This document shows positions 8,110 to 16,061 of a DNA stretch of 64,000 nt, piece by piece; positions within the stretch are counted from its first letter, which is position 1; the number at the start of each line of letters is the position of its first letter. The notes under the pieces are model-generated. The model saw nothing but the letters and a program-made list of their open reading frames with translations, was not told where the DNA came from and made no database searches. The stretch lies in NCBI GenBank assembly GCA_041918175.1, contig JAYRWE010000073.1, forward strand, positions 109,335 to 173,334. The letters are read 5' to 3'. The stretch is from JABWAN01 sp041918175 (GTDB lineage Bacteria; Zhuqueibacterota; Zhuqueibacteria; Zhuqueibacterales; Zhuqueibacteraceae). The position numbers and the translations under genes were made by a program.

Positions 8110-9765
8110 ATGAACTTCGGTTTCATTATCGACAACCGCAAATGCATCGGCTGTCATGCCTGCACTGTTGCCTGCAAAGCCGAGCATGACGTGCCCATTG
8201 GTGTTAATCGCACGTGGGTGAAGTACATCGAAAAAGGTGAATTTCCATATACGCGCCGCCTCTTCTCCGTCATGCGTTGCAATCATTGCGATGATGCGCC
8301 GTGCGTGGAAATTTGTCCTGTGACCGCGCTCTATAAACGCAGCGACGGGATTGTGGATTTTGATTCGCGTCGGTGCATCGGCTGTAAAAGCTGCATGCAA
8401 GCGTGTCCCTATGATGCGCTTTATATCGATCCCGAAACGCACACCGCGGCGAAGTGCAACTACTGCGCGCATCGCGTCGATATTGGCCTCGAACCCGCGT
8501 GCGTGAATGTGTGTCCGGAGCACGCCATCATCTCCGGCAATCTCGATAATCCGCTTTCGGAAATTTCGCAACTGCTCGCACGTGAACAAGTCACCGCGCG
8601 CAAAGTGGAAAAAGGCACGCGCCCGAAATTGTTTTACATCGAAGGCGATGAAGCCTCGCTCAAGCCGATCGCGACTGAAACCGAGAGCCAATACATGTGG
8701 AGTTCGCAAGCAACGGGCGTCGGCCACTTCGCGCATTATGCCGAAGCGCGCATGAGCCAGGCCGATCCTGCGAAACTTGCGGAGCAATTGGCAAAGGGTG
8801 AGTGGCTGAAAGGTGAAAAAGAAAATGGCGATGAAGTATTCGTGCCGCGCGGCGGCGATGCAAAGAAGATGAATGAGAAAGCGCACGAGGTCATTCGCGA
8901 AAAAGCGCGGCGCGTGTATGATGCGCCCGGCAAGGGCATGCTCTGGGGCTGGGAAGTCTCCGCGTATGTGTGGACCAAAGCCATTGCCACGGGCGCGTTT
9001 CTCGTTCCCTTTGTTGCGCTCGTTGGAAATTTTGTCGAAGTCACGCCCGCGATGCAATGGTTGAGTTGGGGCGTGAGTCTTTTCTTTTTAATCGCCACCA
9101 CGGCTCTGCTCGTGAAAGATTTGGATCAAGCCAAACGCTTTGTGTATGTCTTGCTGCGGCCGCAATGGAAATCGTGGCTCGTTAAAGGCGGCTATGCGCT
9201 AACGATCTACGGCGGCTTGCTCACACTTTGGGCCGCGAGTAAATTTTTTGATTGGCCCAATCTCGCCGCGTTCGCATTGTGGAGCGGCGCGATCTTCGCG
9301 ATTATCACGGCCGTATACACGGCTTTCCTCTTCGCGCAAGCAAAGGGCCGCGATTTTTGGCAAAGCCCGACGTTGCCGTTGCACATGCTTGTGCATGCGT
9401 GCATGGCCGGCGCCGCGAGCCTTGGCGTGTGCTCGCTCTTTTTAGAATTGCCGGAGCCATGGCAGGCGTATCTGCAAACCACGCTTTATACGAGCATCGT
9501 GCTCAATTTGCTCGTGCTCACCGCAGAGTTAATGACGCCGCATCCCACTGCCGATGCGAAAGCCGCGCTGCACATGATTATCTCCGGCCGCTTCGCGAAA
9601 ACGTTTTGGCTCGGCGCGCTGTTTTGCGGCAACGCGCTGCCGCTCATTTTGATCGGCTTCGGCGGCCCGCTGCTCTTCGCGCTCGCCGGCGGCCTCGTGC
9701 TGCTCGGCATCTATCTCACCGAGCACATTTGGGTGCGCGCGCCGCAGATGATTCCGTTGAGTTGA
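8110..9765 (+). CDS. Fused four-cluster ferredoxin and NrfD-like membrane subunit
   Basis: A 551-residue fusion. Residues 1-200 form a PsrB/DmsB/NrfC-type electron-transfer subunit with the motifs CIGCHACTVAC, CDDAPCVEICP, CIGCKSCMQACP and CNYC...CVNVCP, predicted to carry four [4Fe-4S] clusters. Residues from about 275 to 551 hold around eight hydrophobic segments resembling the quinol-binding NrfD/PsrC anchor. Such pairs normally serve a molybdopterin or multiheme catalytic subunit; none is adjacent here. The frame extends upstream to 7939, but GAGGAAGGA immediately before the ATG at 8110 and the start of homology there decide the start. The orphan state and the gene fusion are unusual. Confidence 0.85.
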   Translation: MNFGFIIDNRKCIGCHACTVACKAEHDVPIGVNRTWVKYIEKGEFPYTRRLFSVMRCNHCDDAPCVEICPVTALYKRSDGIVDFDSRRCIGCKSCMQACPYDALYIDPETHTAAKCNYCAHRVDIGLEPACVNVCPEHAIISGNLDNPLSEISQLLAREQVTARKVEKGTRPKLFYIEGDEASLKPIATETESQYMWSSQATGVGHFAHYAEARMSQADPAKLAEQLAKGEWLKGEKENGDEVFVPRGGDAKKMNEKAHEVIREKARRVYDAPGKGMLWGWEVSAYVWTKAIATGAFLVPFVALVGNFVEVTPAMQWLSWGVSLFFLIATTALLVKDLDQAKRFVYVLLRPQWKSWLVKGGYALTIYGGLLTLWAASKFFDWPNLAAFALWSGAIFAIITAVYTAFLFAQAKGRDFWQSPTLPLHMLVHACMAGAASLGVCSLFLELPEPWQAYLQTTLYTSIVLNLLVLTAELMTPHPTADAKAALHMIISGRFAKTFWLGALFCGNALPLILIGFGGPLLFALAGGLVLLGIYLTEHIWVRAPQMIPLS

Positions 9766-9799
9766 GGTAGAAACGACCTTCGAAGAAGGAAATTTTAAT

Positions 9800-10114
9800 A
9801 TGAACGTCATAGAATTGCACTTGGCCATTCGAGAGGAACGAATAGAGTGGCGGAAACATTCCTTGCAGCGGCTTGCAGAAAGAAAGATTCTTCAAAGCCA
9901 GGTGTTGGAAGTACTGTTGTCTGGCGAGTTGATCGAAGATTATCCTGAAGACCAGCCTTATCCCAGCGCCTTGTTTTTGGCATTCGTAGAAGGCGAACCA
10001 TTGCACGTGGTCGCCGCGCTTGACGAAGATGATTGCCGTGCGTACATTATCACTGCCTATCAACCTTCTTTGGATTATTTTGAAGCGGACTATAAAACTA
10101 GGAGAGCAAGATGA
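9800..10114 (+). CDS. DUF4258-type toxin
   Basis: A 104-residue basic-acidic protein with the pattern IEWRKHSLQRLAERKI near residues 14-29 and RAYIITAYQPSLDYFE near residues 80-95. This is the usual layout of DUF4258 proteins, an RelE/BECR-like toxin group. GAAGGA stands before the ATG. The stop overlaps the next gene by four bases, and that gene encodes an MqsA/YgiT-type zinc-finger protein, the usual antitoxin partner. The likely role is an mRNA-acting toxin, by family inference. The pair sits directly upstream of the TIR genes. Confidence 0.75.
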   Translation: MNVIELHLAIREERIEWRKHSLQRLAERKILQSQVLEVLLSGELIEDYPEDQPYPSALFLAFVEGEPLHVVAALDEDDCRAYIITAYQPSLDYFEADYKTRRAR

Positions 10115-10347
10115 ACAAGTTGAAGACTGAGAGTTTGTGTCCGATTTGTGGCGGACGAAAACAAGCGGGGACGACCACATACACCGTCGATCTCGGCACC
10201 GGTGTGGTTGTCGTGCGCAATGTGCAAGCGCAAATCTGCACGCAATGCGGTGAGGAATGGATTGCCAATGCGACTGCGCAAAGATTGGAAGCCATTGTGC
10301 AAGAGGCGCGCGTCAAGTCGCGGCAGGTCGAAGTGCTGGCGTTCTGA
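10111..10347 (+). CDS. YgiT/MqsA-type zinc-finger antitoxin
   Basis: A 78-residue protein with two CxxC pairs, CPIC near residue 10 and CTQC near residue 43, separated by a beta-rich segment. This matches the N-terminal zinc domain of MqsA/YgiT. No DNA-binding helix-turn-helix domain follows, so it is the short YgiT-type form. The start overlaps the toxin stop as ATGA, implying translational coupling. It presumably binds and neutralises the DUF4258 protein. Confidence 0.75.
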   Translation: MNKLKTESLCPICGGRKQAGTTTYTVDLGTGVVVVRNVQAQICTQCGEEWIANATAQRLEAIVQEARVKSRQVEVLAF

Positions 10348-10405
10348 GATTTTTTTGGCAGCAAATTGAACGAAAGTCGTTTTGAGTTTTTTCAAAGGGT
10401 TGCAC

Positions 10406-11311
10406 ATGCCGAAAACCCTCTTTATCAGCTACAGCCACAAGCAAGGCGAGTGGGTGTGGAAAAATTTGGTGCCGTGCCTGCGCGCGGGCGGCGCGGAGGT
10501 GCGCATTGACGTCGAGCGCATGCGAGCGGGTGGAAACGTTACTGCACAGATGGATGCTGAACAAGATGCGTGTGACTTGAGCTTGCTTGTGCTCTCCCGT
10601 GAATATCTCGCCAGTCCTTACTGTACACACGAAATGCAGCGCGCAATTGCCAGCAATAAGTTCGTGGGCGTTGTGCGCGCCGATTGCACGGTGCCCGATG
10701 AAATAAAGAAAACTTTGTATGTTGATTTGCGCGACGACAAAGCTGCGGGCGAGTGGGATAAGCTCATGGCCGCGTGCGAAGCGGACTTGGGTACATCAGT
10801 TCCAATATGGTTACAAGTACAGAGAGAAGTAGTTCGTTATCTAGAACGCGGTATCTCAGTAAATTTGTTGGCCGGACGTAAAACCAAGTGGCTTGAGCTT
10901 ATCAATCAAATTAAGAAAGACTATTTGCCGAATTTAGGCATTGTTGATCTGCAAGACGGTGCCACCTCTTCCCGACGTGGATTAGTTTATGAGATTGTCA
11001 ATGCCAATGGCACAACAAAAGAGATTCCTCCTAAGCCGGAAGATTTAGTTGTGCTTTCTAAAACTGTGAGCAGGCGTAGCACACCTTCACAAGTAGCATT
11101 AGTTCAGTTCGATTTTATCACCGTGCATAAGGATTACAATAATGATGTAGAATTATTTCTTGCTCTACGAGATCTCATTACAGAGAAGCGGAAACTAGTG
11201 TTGCTTATTCACTCTAGTGCACCATGTATAGAATTGCTGCCTCAGAATGATCTTTTAACTTCGCTAGCCGATCTTAAACTGATTGAATTAAGCAAAAAAT
11301 GTTCTTCGTGA
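10406..11311 (+). CDS. TIR-domain protein without ATPase domain (TIR gene 1)
   Basis: A 301-residue product. Residues 1-135 form a TIR domain: the first strand is TLFISYSHK, and YLASPYCTHEMQRA carries the Glu76 that is catalytic in NAD-cleaving TIRs. Residues 150-301 align along their whole length with the middle region of the next gene, for example the shared YLPNLGIVDL/FLPSMRTIDL and LRDLITEKRKLVLLI blocks, but no ATPase domain follows. The ATG at 10406 follows AAAGGG; a TTG at 10382 is less likely. Bases 10406-10790 have the local GC-rich codon style, and from about 10795 the gene becomes AT-rich. A role in antiphage NAD depletion or signalling is an inference. Confidence 0.8.
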   Translation: MPKTLFISYSHKQGEWVWKNLVPCLRAGGAEVRIDVERMRAGGNVTAQMDAEQDACDLSLLVLSREYLASPYCTHEMQRAIASNKFVGVVRADCTVPDEIKKTLYVDLRDDKAAGEWDKLMAACEADLGTSVPIWLQVQREVVRYLERGISVNLLAGRKTKWLELINQIKKDYLPNLGIVDLQDGATSSRRGLVYEIVNANGTTKEIPPKPEDLVVLSKTVSRRSTPSQVALVQFDFITVHKDYNNDVELFLALRDLITEKRKLVLLIHSSAPCIELLPQNDLLTSLADLKLIELSKKCSS

Positions 11312-11353
11312 AAAGTCATATCAGGAACTGAATTCATAAGAAACGGAACTCTC

Positions 11354-13729
11354 ATGAATAACAGAATTTTTATCAGCTATTCCCATAAACAAGCGGAATG
11401 GGTTTTTAATAAATTAGTACCCAGTTTACGAGCTGGTGGGGCCAATTTAGCCATTGATGTTAAAAGAGCTGATTCCGGGAAAGCGTTAATTCTTCAAATA
11501 GACGATATTCAGGATGCATCAGACTTGATACTGCTTGTTCTTACACCAGACTATCTTGCTTCTGAATACTGTTTGCACGAAATGAATCGCGCCATAGCTA
11601 GGGACCCAAGCTTCAAGAAGGGAAAAATCATCCCAGTCTTAAGGATAGATTGTACAATACCGAATGAGTTGAAAAAGATTCTATATGTTGACTTACGTGA
11701 TGATCAAGATGCACAAAAATGGGATTTCTTACTAAGCGCATGCGACGCAAACATAGGCGCTTCGGTACCGCATTGGCTTGGTATACGTGATGAGATTGTT
11801 AGTTGCCTAAATCGAGGCGAATCGGTCGACCTGGTGGTTTCAGGAAAATTGAATTGGCGTGCGTTAATAGAAAATACACGTGGCGATTTTCTACCATCTA
11901 TGAGGACTATCGACTTACATAGCGGAGTCACGGTATCCCAAAGAGGCTTCATTGAAGAGCTGCTAATAGCATGTGATGCGCTAAATGTGCATGTGCCTCG
12001 CGAGCCGATGGACCTTGTTACTCTATCAACAAAATTGGCCGAACGTGAAGTTCCAGCGTTGATAGCAATGCTGCATTTTGAGATGGTCGCATTACGACGC
12101 TCTTATTCGATAGGCCTTTTTACAACATTAAGAGATTTAGTTCAACGAAAAAAACTGATTTTACTTATTCAATCAAGAATTCCATTGAGTGACCTGCCAC
12201 CTAATGCACGTCATCTTGTTTCAATAAGTAATTTTAAAGTCCTTGAACTAAGAGCCTATGATCGCTCTCTTTCATCTCAAGGGGAAGGCGATTTAAGGTT
12301 GCAAATAATTTCCCTAGCACATGATGCTGCAAATGTCAAAAAACTGGAAGACTTGGATAATATTGTTATGCAATTGCCAGAGGGGAAGACAGGGTTTCTT
12401 ACGCAAACCGCGCAACTACGCAGCATGGTACTTGAAATCACCAAAACACAAGCTCAATTAGACATTGCGAATCGCCCCATTTTACGTGCTCCATATGCCC
12501 GTCTGCTGTGTAAAGAAATTGAAAATTTTCAGCATAGAATTTCCGGTTTTGACGAGCCGCTGTCAATTGAGTTTTATAAGGCGGCAAATCATTGGCACGA
12601 GATTGCGAAAAGGGAATTAGATCAAATACAAATGTTTCTCTCAAAAGGAATCAATCCGCAAGTCTTTCGCGCAGGCGATCCGGTCAATCGCCAACAAGAA
12701 GCATTTGTGCCGCGTTATGGTGTGGTGGGAGATTTGGAGAAGCAAGTTATGCTCGCAACCGGTTGCCCGGGGTTGGTGCTCTATGGCCGGCGGCGCATGG
12801 GGAAGTCTACGATACTAAACAATCTCAATGGCTTTCTGCCCGATACGGTTGTGCCCGTTTTTGTTTCCATGCAAGACCCGCAAGCGTTTACTTCGTTGAT
12901 GGATTGGATGAGCCATCTCGCGCAAAAGCTTGCTGCGGTATTGCCAAAGTCATCTGTTGCAGCAAACGCGGTGACTGATCTTTCCAGCTTCATGCGCGTG
13001 CTTTCAGATTACAATGCCCATTTGCACGAAACCAACAAGCGCATTCTCCTCGCCATTGACGAATACGAAAACCTCGATCGCAAGCTCGGCGAGAAAGTTT
13101 TTCCAGAAGACTTGCTCGCCACCATTCGCGAATCCATTCAAACGCATCGCAATATCACGTGGATTTTTGCCGGGAGCCATGAGATCACGGAACTCAAACA
13201 TGCGGAGTGGCCTTCGTATCTCGTGAGCACGCGCACGATTGAAGTGCCGATGTTCACAATGGCGGAAACGCGGCTGTTGCTCACCGAGCCGCTCAAGTTT
13301 TCGCCGTTGTTCAAAGACGAGTCCAAGCGGCCGCGGTTTGAGCCGGGGTTTTGGGGAGAGAAGGGCATCGAGCGCATTCAGCGCGAGGCGGGCGGCTGGC
13401 CGCATTTGGTGCAGCTCATCGCCGAAACAATTATCGATGTGATCAACGATGCAGACCAACGCCAAGTAGACGACGAGCTATTCGAAACCGCGTTGAACAA
13501 AGCCATTATCAGCGGTCATAACGTGCTCTATCAACTCCTGCGCGGCGAATGCACGTTGCCGGGCGAGTGGGAATATCTCTCCGCATTTCGCGCGCGAGAG
13601 ACGCAGCCTTTGCCGGGCGAGGAGGCGTTGTACGTTTCGCTGCGCCGGCGTTTGCTCATGGAAGAAGTGAACGGCGAGTGGCGCTTGCGCGTGCCGCTCA
13701 TGGCGAGGTGGTTGAAGCAAAGAGGATAG
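11354..13729 (+). CDS. TIR-domain protein with P-loop (STAND-like/archaeal-type) ATPase (TIR gene 2)
   Basis: A 791-residue product. TIR occupies residues 1-140, with ISYSHKQ at the start and the YLASEYCLHEMNRA motif carrying Glu76. A middle region (about 150-330) is homologous to the C-terminal half of TIR gene 1. A helical linker follows, then an ATPase domain with Walker A GRRRMGKST near 478-486, Walker B RILLAIDEYENLD near 563-575 and a sensor-like WIFAGSHEI near 598. The C-terminus resembles a winged helix. This architecture fits a sensor ATPase that triggers a TIR effector. The gene is AT-rich to about 12655 and then switches to local GC-rich codon use. It lies 42 bases after TIR gene 1, probably co-transcribed. 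Confidence 0.85.
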   Translation: MNNRIFISYSHKQAEWVFNKLVPSLRAGGANLAIDVKRADSGKALILQIDDIQDASDLILLVLTPDYLASEYCLHEMNRAIARDPSFKKGKIIPVLRIDCTIPNELKKILYVDLRDDQDAQKWDFLLSACDANIGASVPHWLGIRDEIVSCLNRGESVDLVVSGKLNWRALIENTRGDFLPSMRTIDLHSGVTVSQRGFIEELLIACDALNVHVPREPMDLVTLSTKLAEREVPALIAMLHFEMVALRRSYSIGLFTTLRDLVQRKKLILLIQSRIPLSDLPPNARHLVSISNFKVLELRAYDRSLSSQGEGDLRLQIISLAHDAANVKKLEDLDNIVMQLPEGKTGFLTQTAQLRSMVLEITKTQAQLDIANRPILRAPYARLLCKEIENFQHRISGFDEPLSIEFYKAANHWHEIAKRELDQIQMFLSKGINPQVFRAGDPVNRQQEAFVPRYGVVGDLEKQVMLATGCPGLVLYGRRRMGKSTILNNLNGFLPDTVVPVFVSMQDPQAFTSLMDWMSHLAQKLAAVLPKSSVAANAVTDLSSFMRVLSDYNAHLHETNKRILLAIDEYENLDRKLGEKVFPEDLLATIRESIQTHRNITWIFAGSHEITELKHAEWPSYLVSTRTIEVPMFTMAETRLLLTEPLKFSPLFKDESKRPRFEPGFWGEKGIERIQREAGGWPHLVQLIAETIIDVINDADQRQVDDELFETALNKAIISGHNVLYQLLRGECTLPGEWEYLSAFRARETQPLPGEEALYVSLRRRLLMEEVNGEWRLRVPLMARWLKQRG

Positions 13730-13801
13730 CAAAACCATTTTCGGCAAGAAAATTTTCTAAGAGGGAATTTGTAAATGCCCTCTCACTCAAATTTCTCCAC
13801 T

Positions 13802-15418
13802 TCAAAAGTTTCGATTCACGCGAAAGCTGATGACCACGTCTTCGCCGCCTTTGTCCGTGCGTTTCGCAAAGTTGAGGCGCACTTGCCCGTCCGTATCCGT
13901 GAGGCCGAGGCCGATGTCGGTTTTGAGTTTGTTGAGCGTGAAATAATCGAACGAGGCAGTGAGATCGGATTTATCTTCCGCAAACCAAGCGAGACCAGCA
14001 TCGGCAAAGAGAATGAGATTCAATTCTCCGAGCAGGGGAATATCGCCGAGGCGGCTGCGTCCGGCGTCGATGCGATACTCGATATTGCCGAGCAGCATGC
14101 GGTCGCCGGTCAATTCTTTGAAGCGCAGACCTGGCAAGGTTGAAACGCCGCCGAGATCGAATAGAAATTGCTCCGGCACTTGACCGCGCGCCGAACCCGC
14201 GCGCAAACGCAGGTCAAAATTTCTGCCATCGCCCAAGGGCTGATAGCGGCGCAGATCAATAAGCACGCGGTCAAAATCATACGCGCTCTTCAAGCTCGGC
14301 CGGCTCGACGCAGCCTCGATTTGAATGCGCCAGCCGCGGTCCGGATGCGTGCGATGGTTGCGCGTGTCCCACACGCCTTGCGCGAAATAGCTCGCCAAGC
14401 GGCCTTCGGCAATCAACGGATTCACGCGAAATTGTTTACGATTGACGAACAGCGACCAATCGGTTTCATTGGGCAGTGAGAACAAATTTTCGCGACGATA
14501 ACCCGCGGTGAGTTTGGCATTTTCGGAAAGTTGCTGGCTCACATATGCGCTGTAACCCTCGCGGCGAAAATAGTCACGAAAATCTTCGTTGATAAAAAAC
14601 GCCGCGGCGTTGTTCTCATCTTCCGGCATGACCCACTCATCTTCGGTGGCGGTGTGATCATGCGCTTCAAGTCCAAAGCTGGTGCGCCAATCTTCGCCGA
14701 AATATATTTCCCCGCCGATTTGATATTGCCATTTTTTGCTCGCAAAGGCATGGCCGCCGAAGCCGTAAATTTCAAGCCCGGAGTTGTCGGTATAACGCGG
14801 CGGCAAAGAGATGCCTAAAAACACGCCGTCCACGCGATTGTAATGCGCCAGGCCTTCAAACGCAGGCGCATAACGGCGACGATAACTTTTCCAACTGCGC
14901 GACCAATCACGGCGCGCGCGCGGCGTTTGCAAAAGCGAGCGCGGCGAGGCTTCGATTTGATCGCCGAAAACTTGGCTCGCGCGATTGCGATCAATGTGGC
15001 CGCCGATGCAAACCACATCGCCTTCCACCACTGCGGTCTCGCGCAGCTTTACGTTGCCGCACAGCACGAGCACCGTGCCCACCACCTTGCCGGAGATTTC
15101 AGCGTCGCCCTCTGAAACCACGAGATGCCCGTCTTGCACTTCACCTTCTGTCAGCGTAAAATCGCCAGTGAGGCGCGAGCAACTTAGCGTATCGCGTTTC
15201 TTGAGGTACATTCGCTCCGCGCGTTCTTGCAAACGTTGATCGCAGTCACGATCGGCGTTCACGTCTTCATGAAGTTCGCGGCGATCATCACGCCACGTCA
15301 CTTGCGCGGACGCATGTGAAGCAAAAAGAAAGCTCATGATGAACAACAGCGCGACGATGATGACAGTATAAAAGAGAAGCTGTTTGAGCAGCGTGCGGTT
15401 GGTAGCATCTTGCAACAT
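13802..15418 (-). CDS. Outer-membrane barrel protein (BamA/Omp85-like) with bactofilin-like N-terminal segment
   Basis: A 538-residue protein. A hydrophobic export segment lies near residues 12-38 and ends ASAQ. Residues about 85-150 (for example GDFTLTEGEVQDGHL and GTVLVLCGNVKLRETAVVEG) show the short repeated strands of a bactofilin-like beta-helix. From residue 190 onward there are alternating aromatic amphipathic strands ending in the sequence FRVNRNF with terminal Phe, as in Omp85-type barrels; LFDLGGVSTLPGLRFKEL is the conserved surface-antigen block. No POTRA domain is evident. The expected place is the outer membrane and the substrate is unknown. The gene converges on the TIR operon. 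Confidence 0.8.
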   Translation of the reverse strand: MLQDATNRTLLKQLLFYTVIIVALLFIMSFLFASHASAQVTWRDDRRELHEDVNADRDCDQRLQERAERMYLKKRDTLSCSRLTGDFTLTEGEVQDGHLVVSEGDAEISGKVVGTVLVLCGNVKLRETAVVEGDVVCIGGHIDRNRASQVFGDQIEASPRSLLQTPRARRDWSRSWKSYRRRYAPAFEGLAHYNRVDGVFLGISLPPRYTDNSGLEIYGFGGHAFASKKWQYQIGGEIYFGEDWRTSFGLEAHDHTATEDEWVMPEDENNAAAFFINEDFRDYFRREGYSAYVSQQLSENAKLTAGYRRENLFSLPNETDWSLFVNRKQFRVNPLIAEGRLASYFAQGVWDTRNHRTHPDRGWRIQIEAASSRPSLKSAYDFDRVLIDLRRYQPLGDGRNFDLRLRAGSARGQVPEQFLFDLGGVSTLPGLRFKELTGDRMLLGNIEYRIDAGRSRLGDIPLLGELNLILFADAGLAWFAEDKSDLTASFDYFTLNKLKTDIGLGLTDTDGQVRLNFAKRTDKGGEDVVISFRVNRNF

Positions 15419-16061
15419 AACTTCCTCCGTTTTTCGAATTTCGCGATTTGATAATTCAAGCTGCCGCTGTCATTCACAAGCCATGTGCCATTGCATGGCA
15501 AGGTGTTCTGATATTTAAGTGGCTCAAAATAAAAAGGCCGTGCTACGGCAGTTTTGCACACGCAAAGGCATTGGTTTGCGTGTAAATGCGACACCTGTGC
15601 GAGGCGGCTGTTGCTAAAACACACAACCGTCTTGGGGCCGAACGAAAAGCGCAGAAAGCTCGCGTGTGGCGATCATGTTGCCGCGGACTGCTTGCGAGAA
15701 TCATTGCCCAAAACTGCGGCAGGTAAAATCCGCGCGACGGGTTGTTTTGAGCTGATGAAGTAAACTCGCGTTGTGAAGGTTTGAGACAATCGGCCACGAG
15801 ATTTTGAGAGATGAATTCAGGGTAAAGTTATTTTTATTTCTGCTTAAAGTTTTAGTGTAGGCAGCGACATAGCCCACCTCATTGCTTCGTTGCGTGCAAA
15901 TGCACGCGCGCTTCGCACAGCTCTTGCAGAGCTTATCGTTTTTCATGCTCACGCGTCACTCATCTCCATTCCCCCAAATGATCGATTTGTTGCACGAATG
16001 CGCAGTTCGGGCCAAGGATAGCTTTGGTTGCAAAAAAACGTATGACAGGAGATTTGCCTTT
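15419..16061. other. Divergent intergenic region with one hairpin
   Basis: This is the region between the divergently transcribed barrel gene and the large surface protein. ACACGCAAA (from 15556) and TTTGCGTGT (to 15581) form a perfect 9-bp stem. An alternative N-terminal extension of the downstream frame (from 15882) lacks a signal peptide and is not taken as coding. Nothing else was recognised. Confidence 0.4.
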
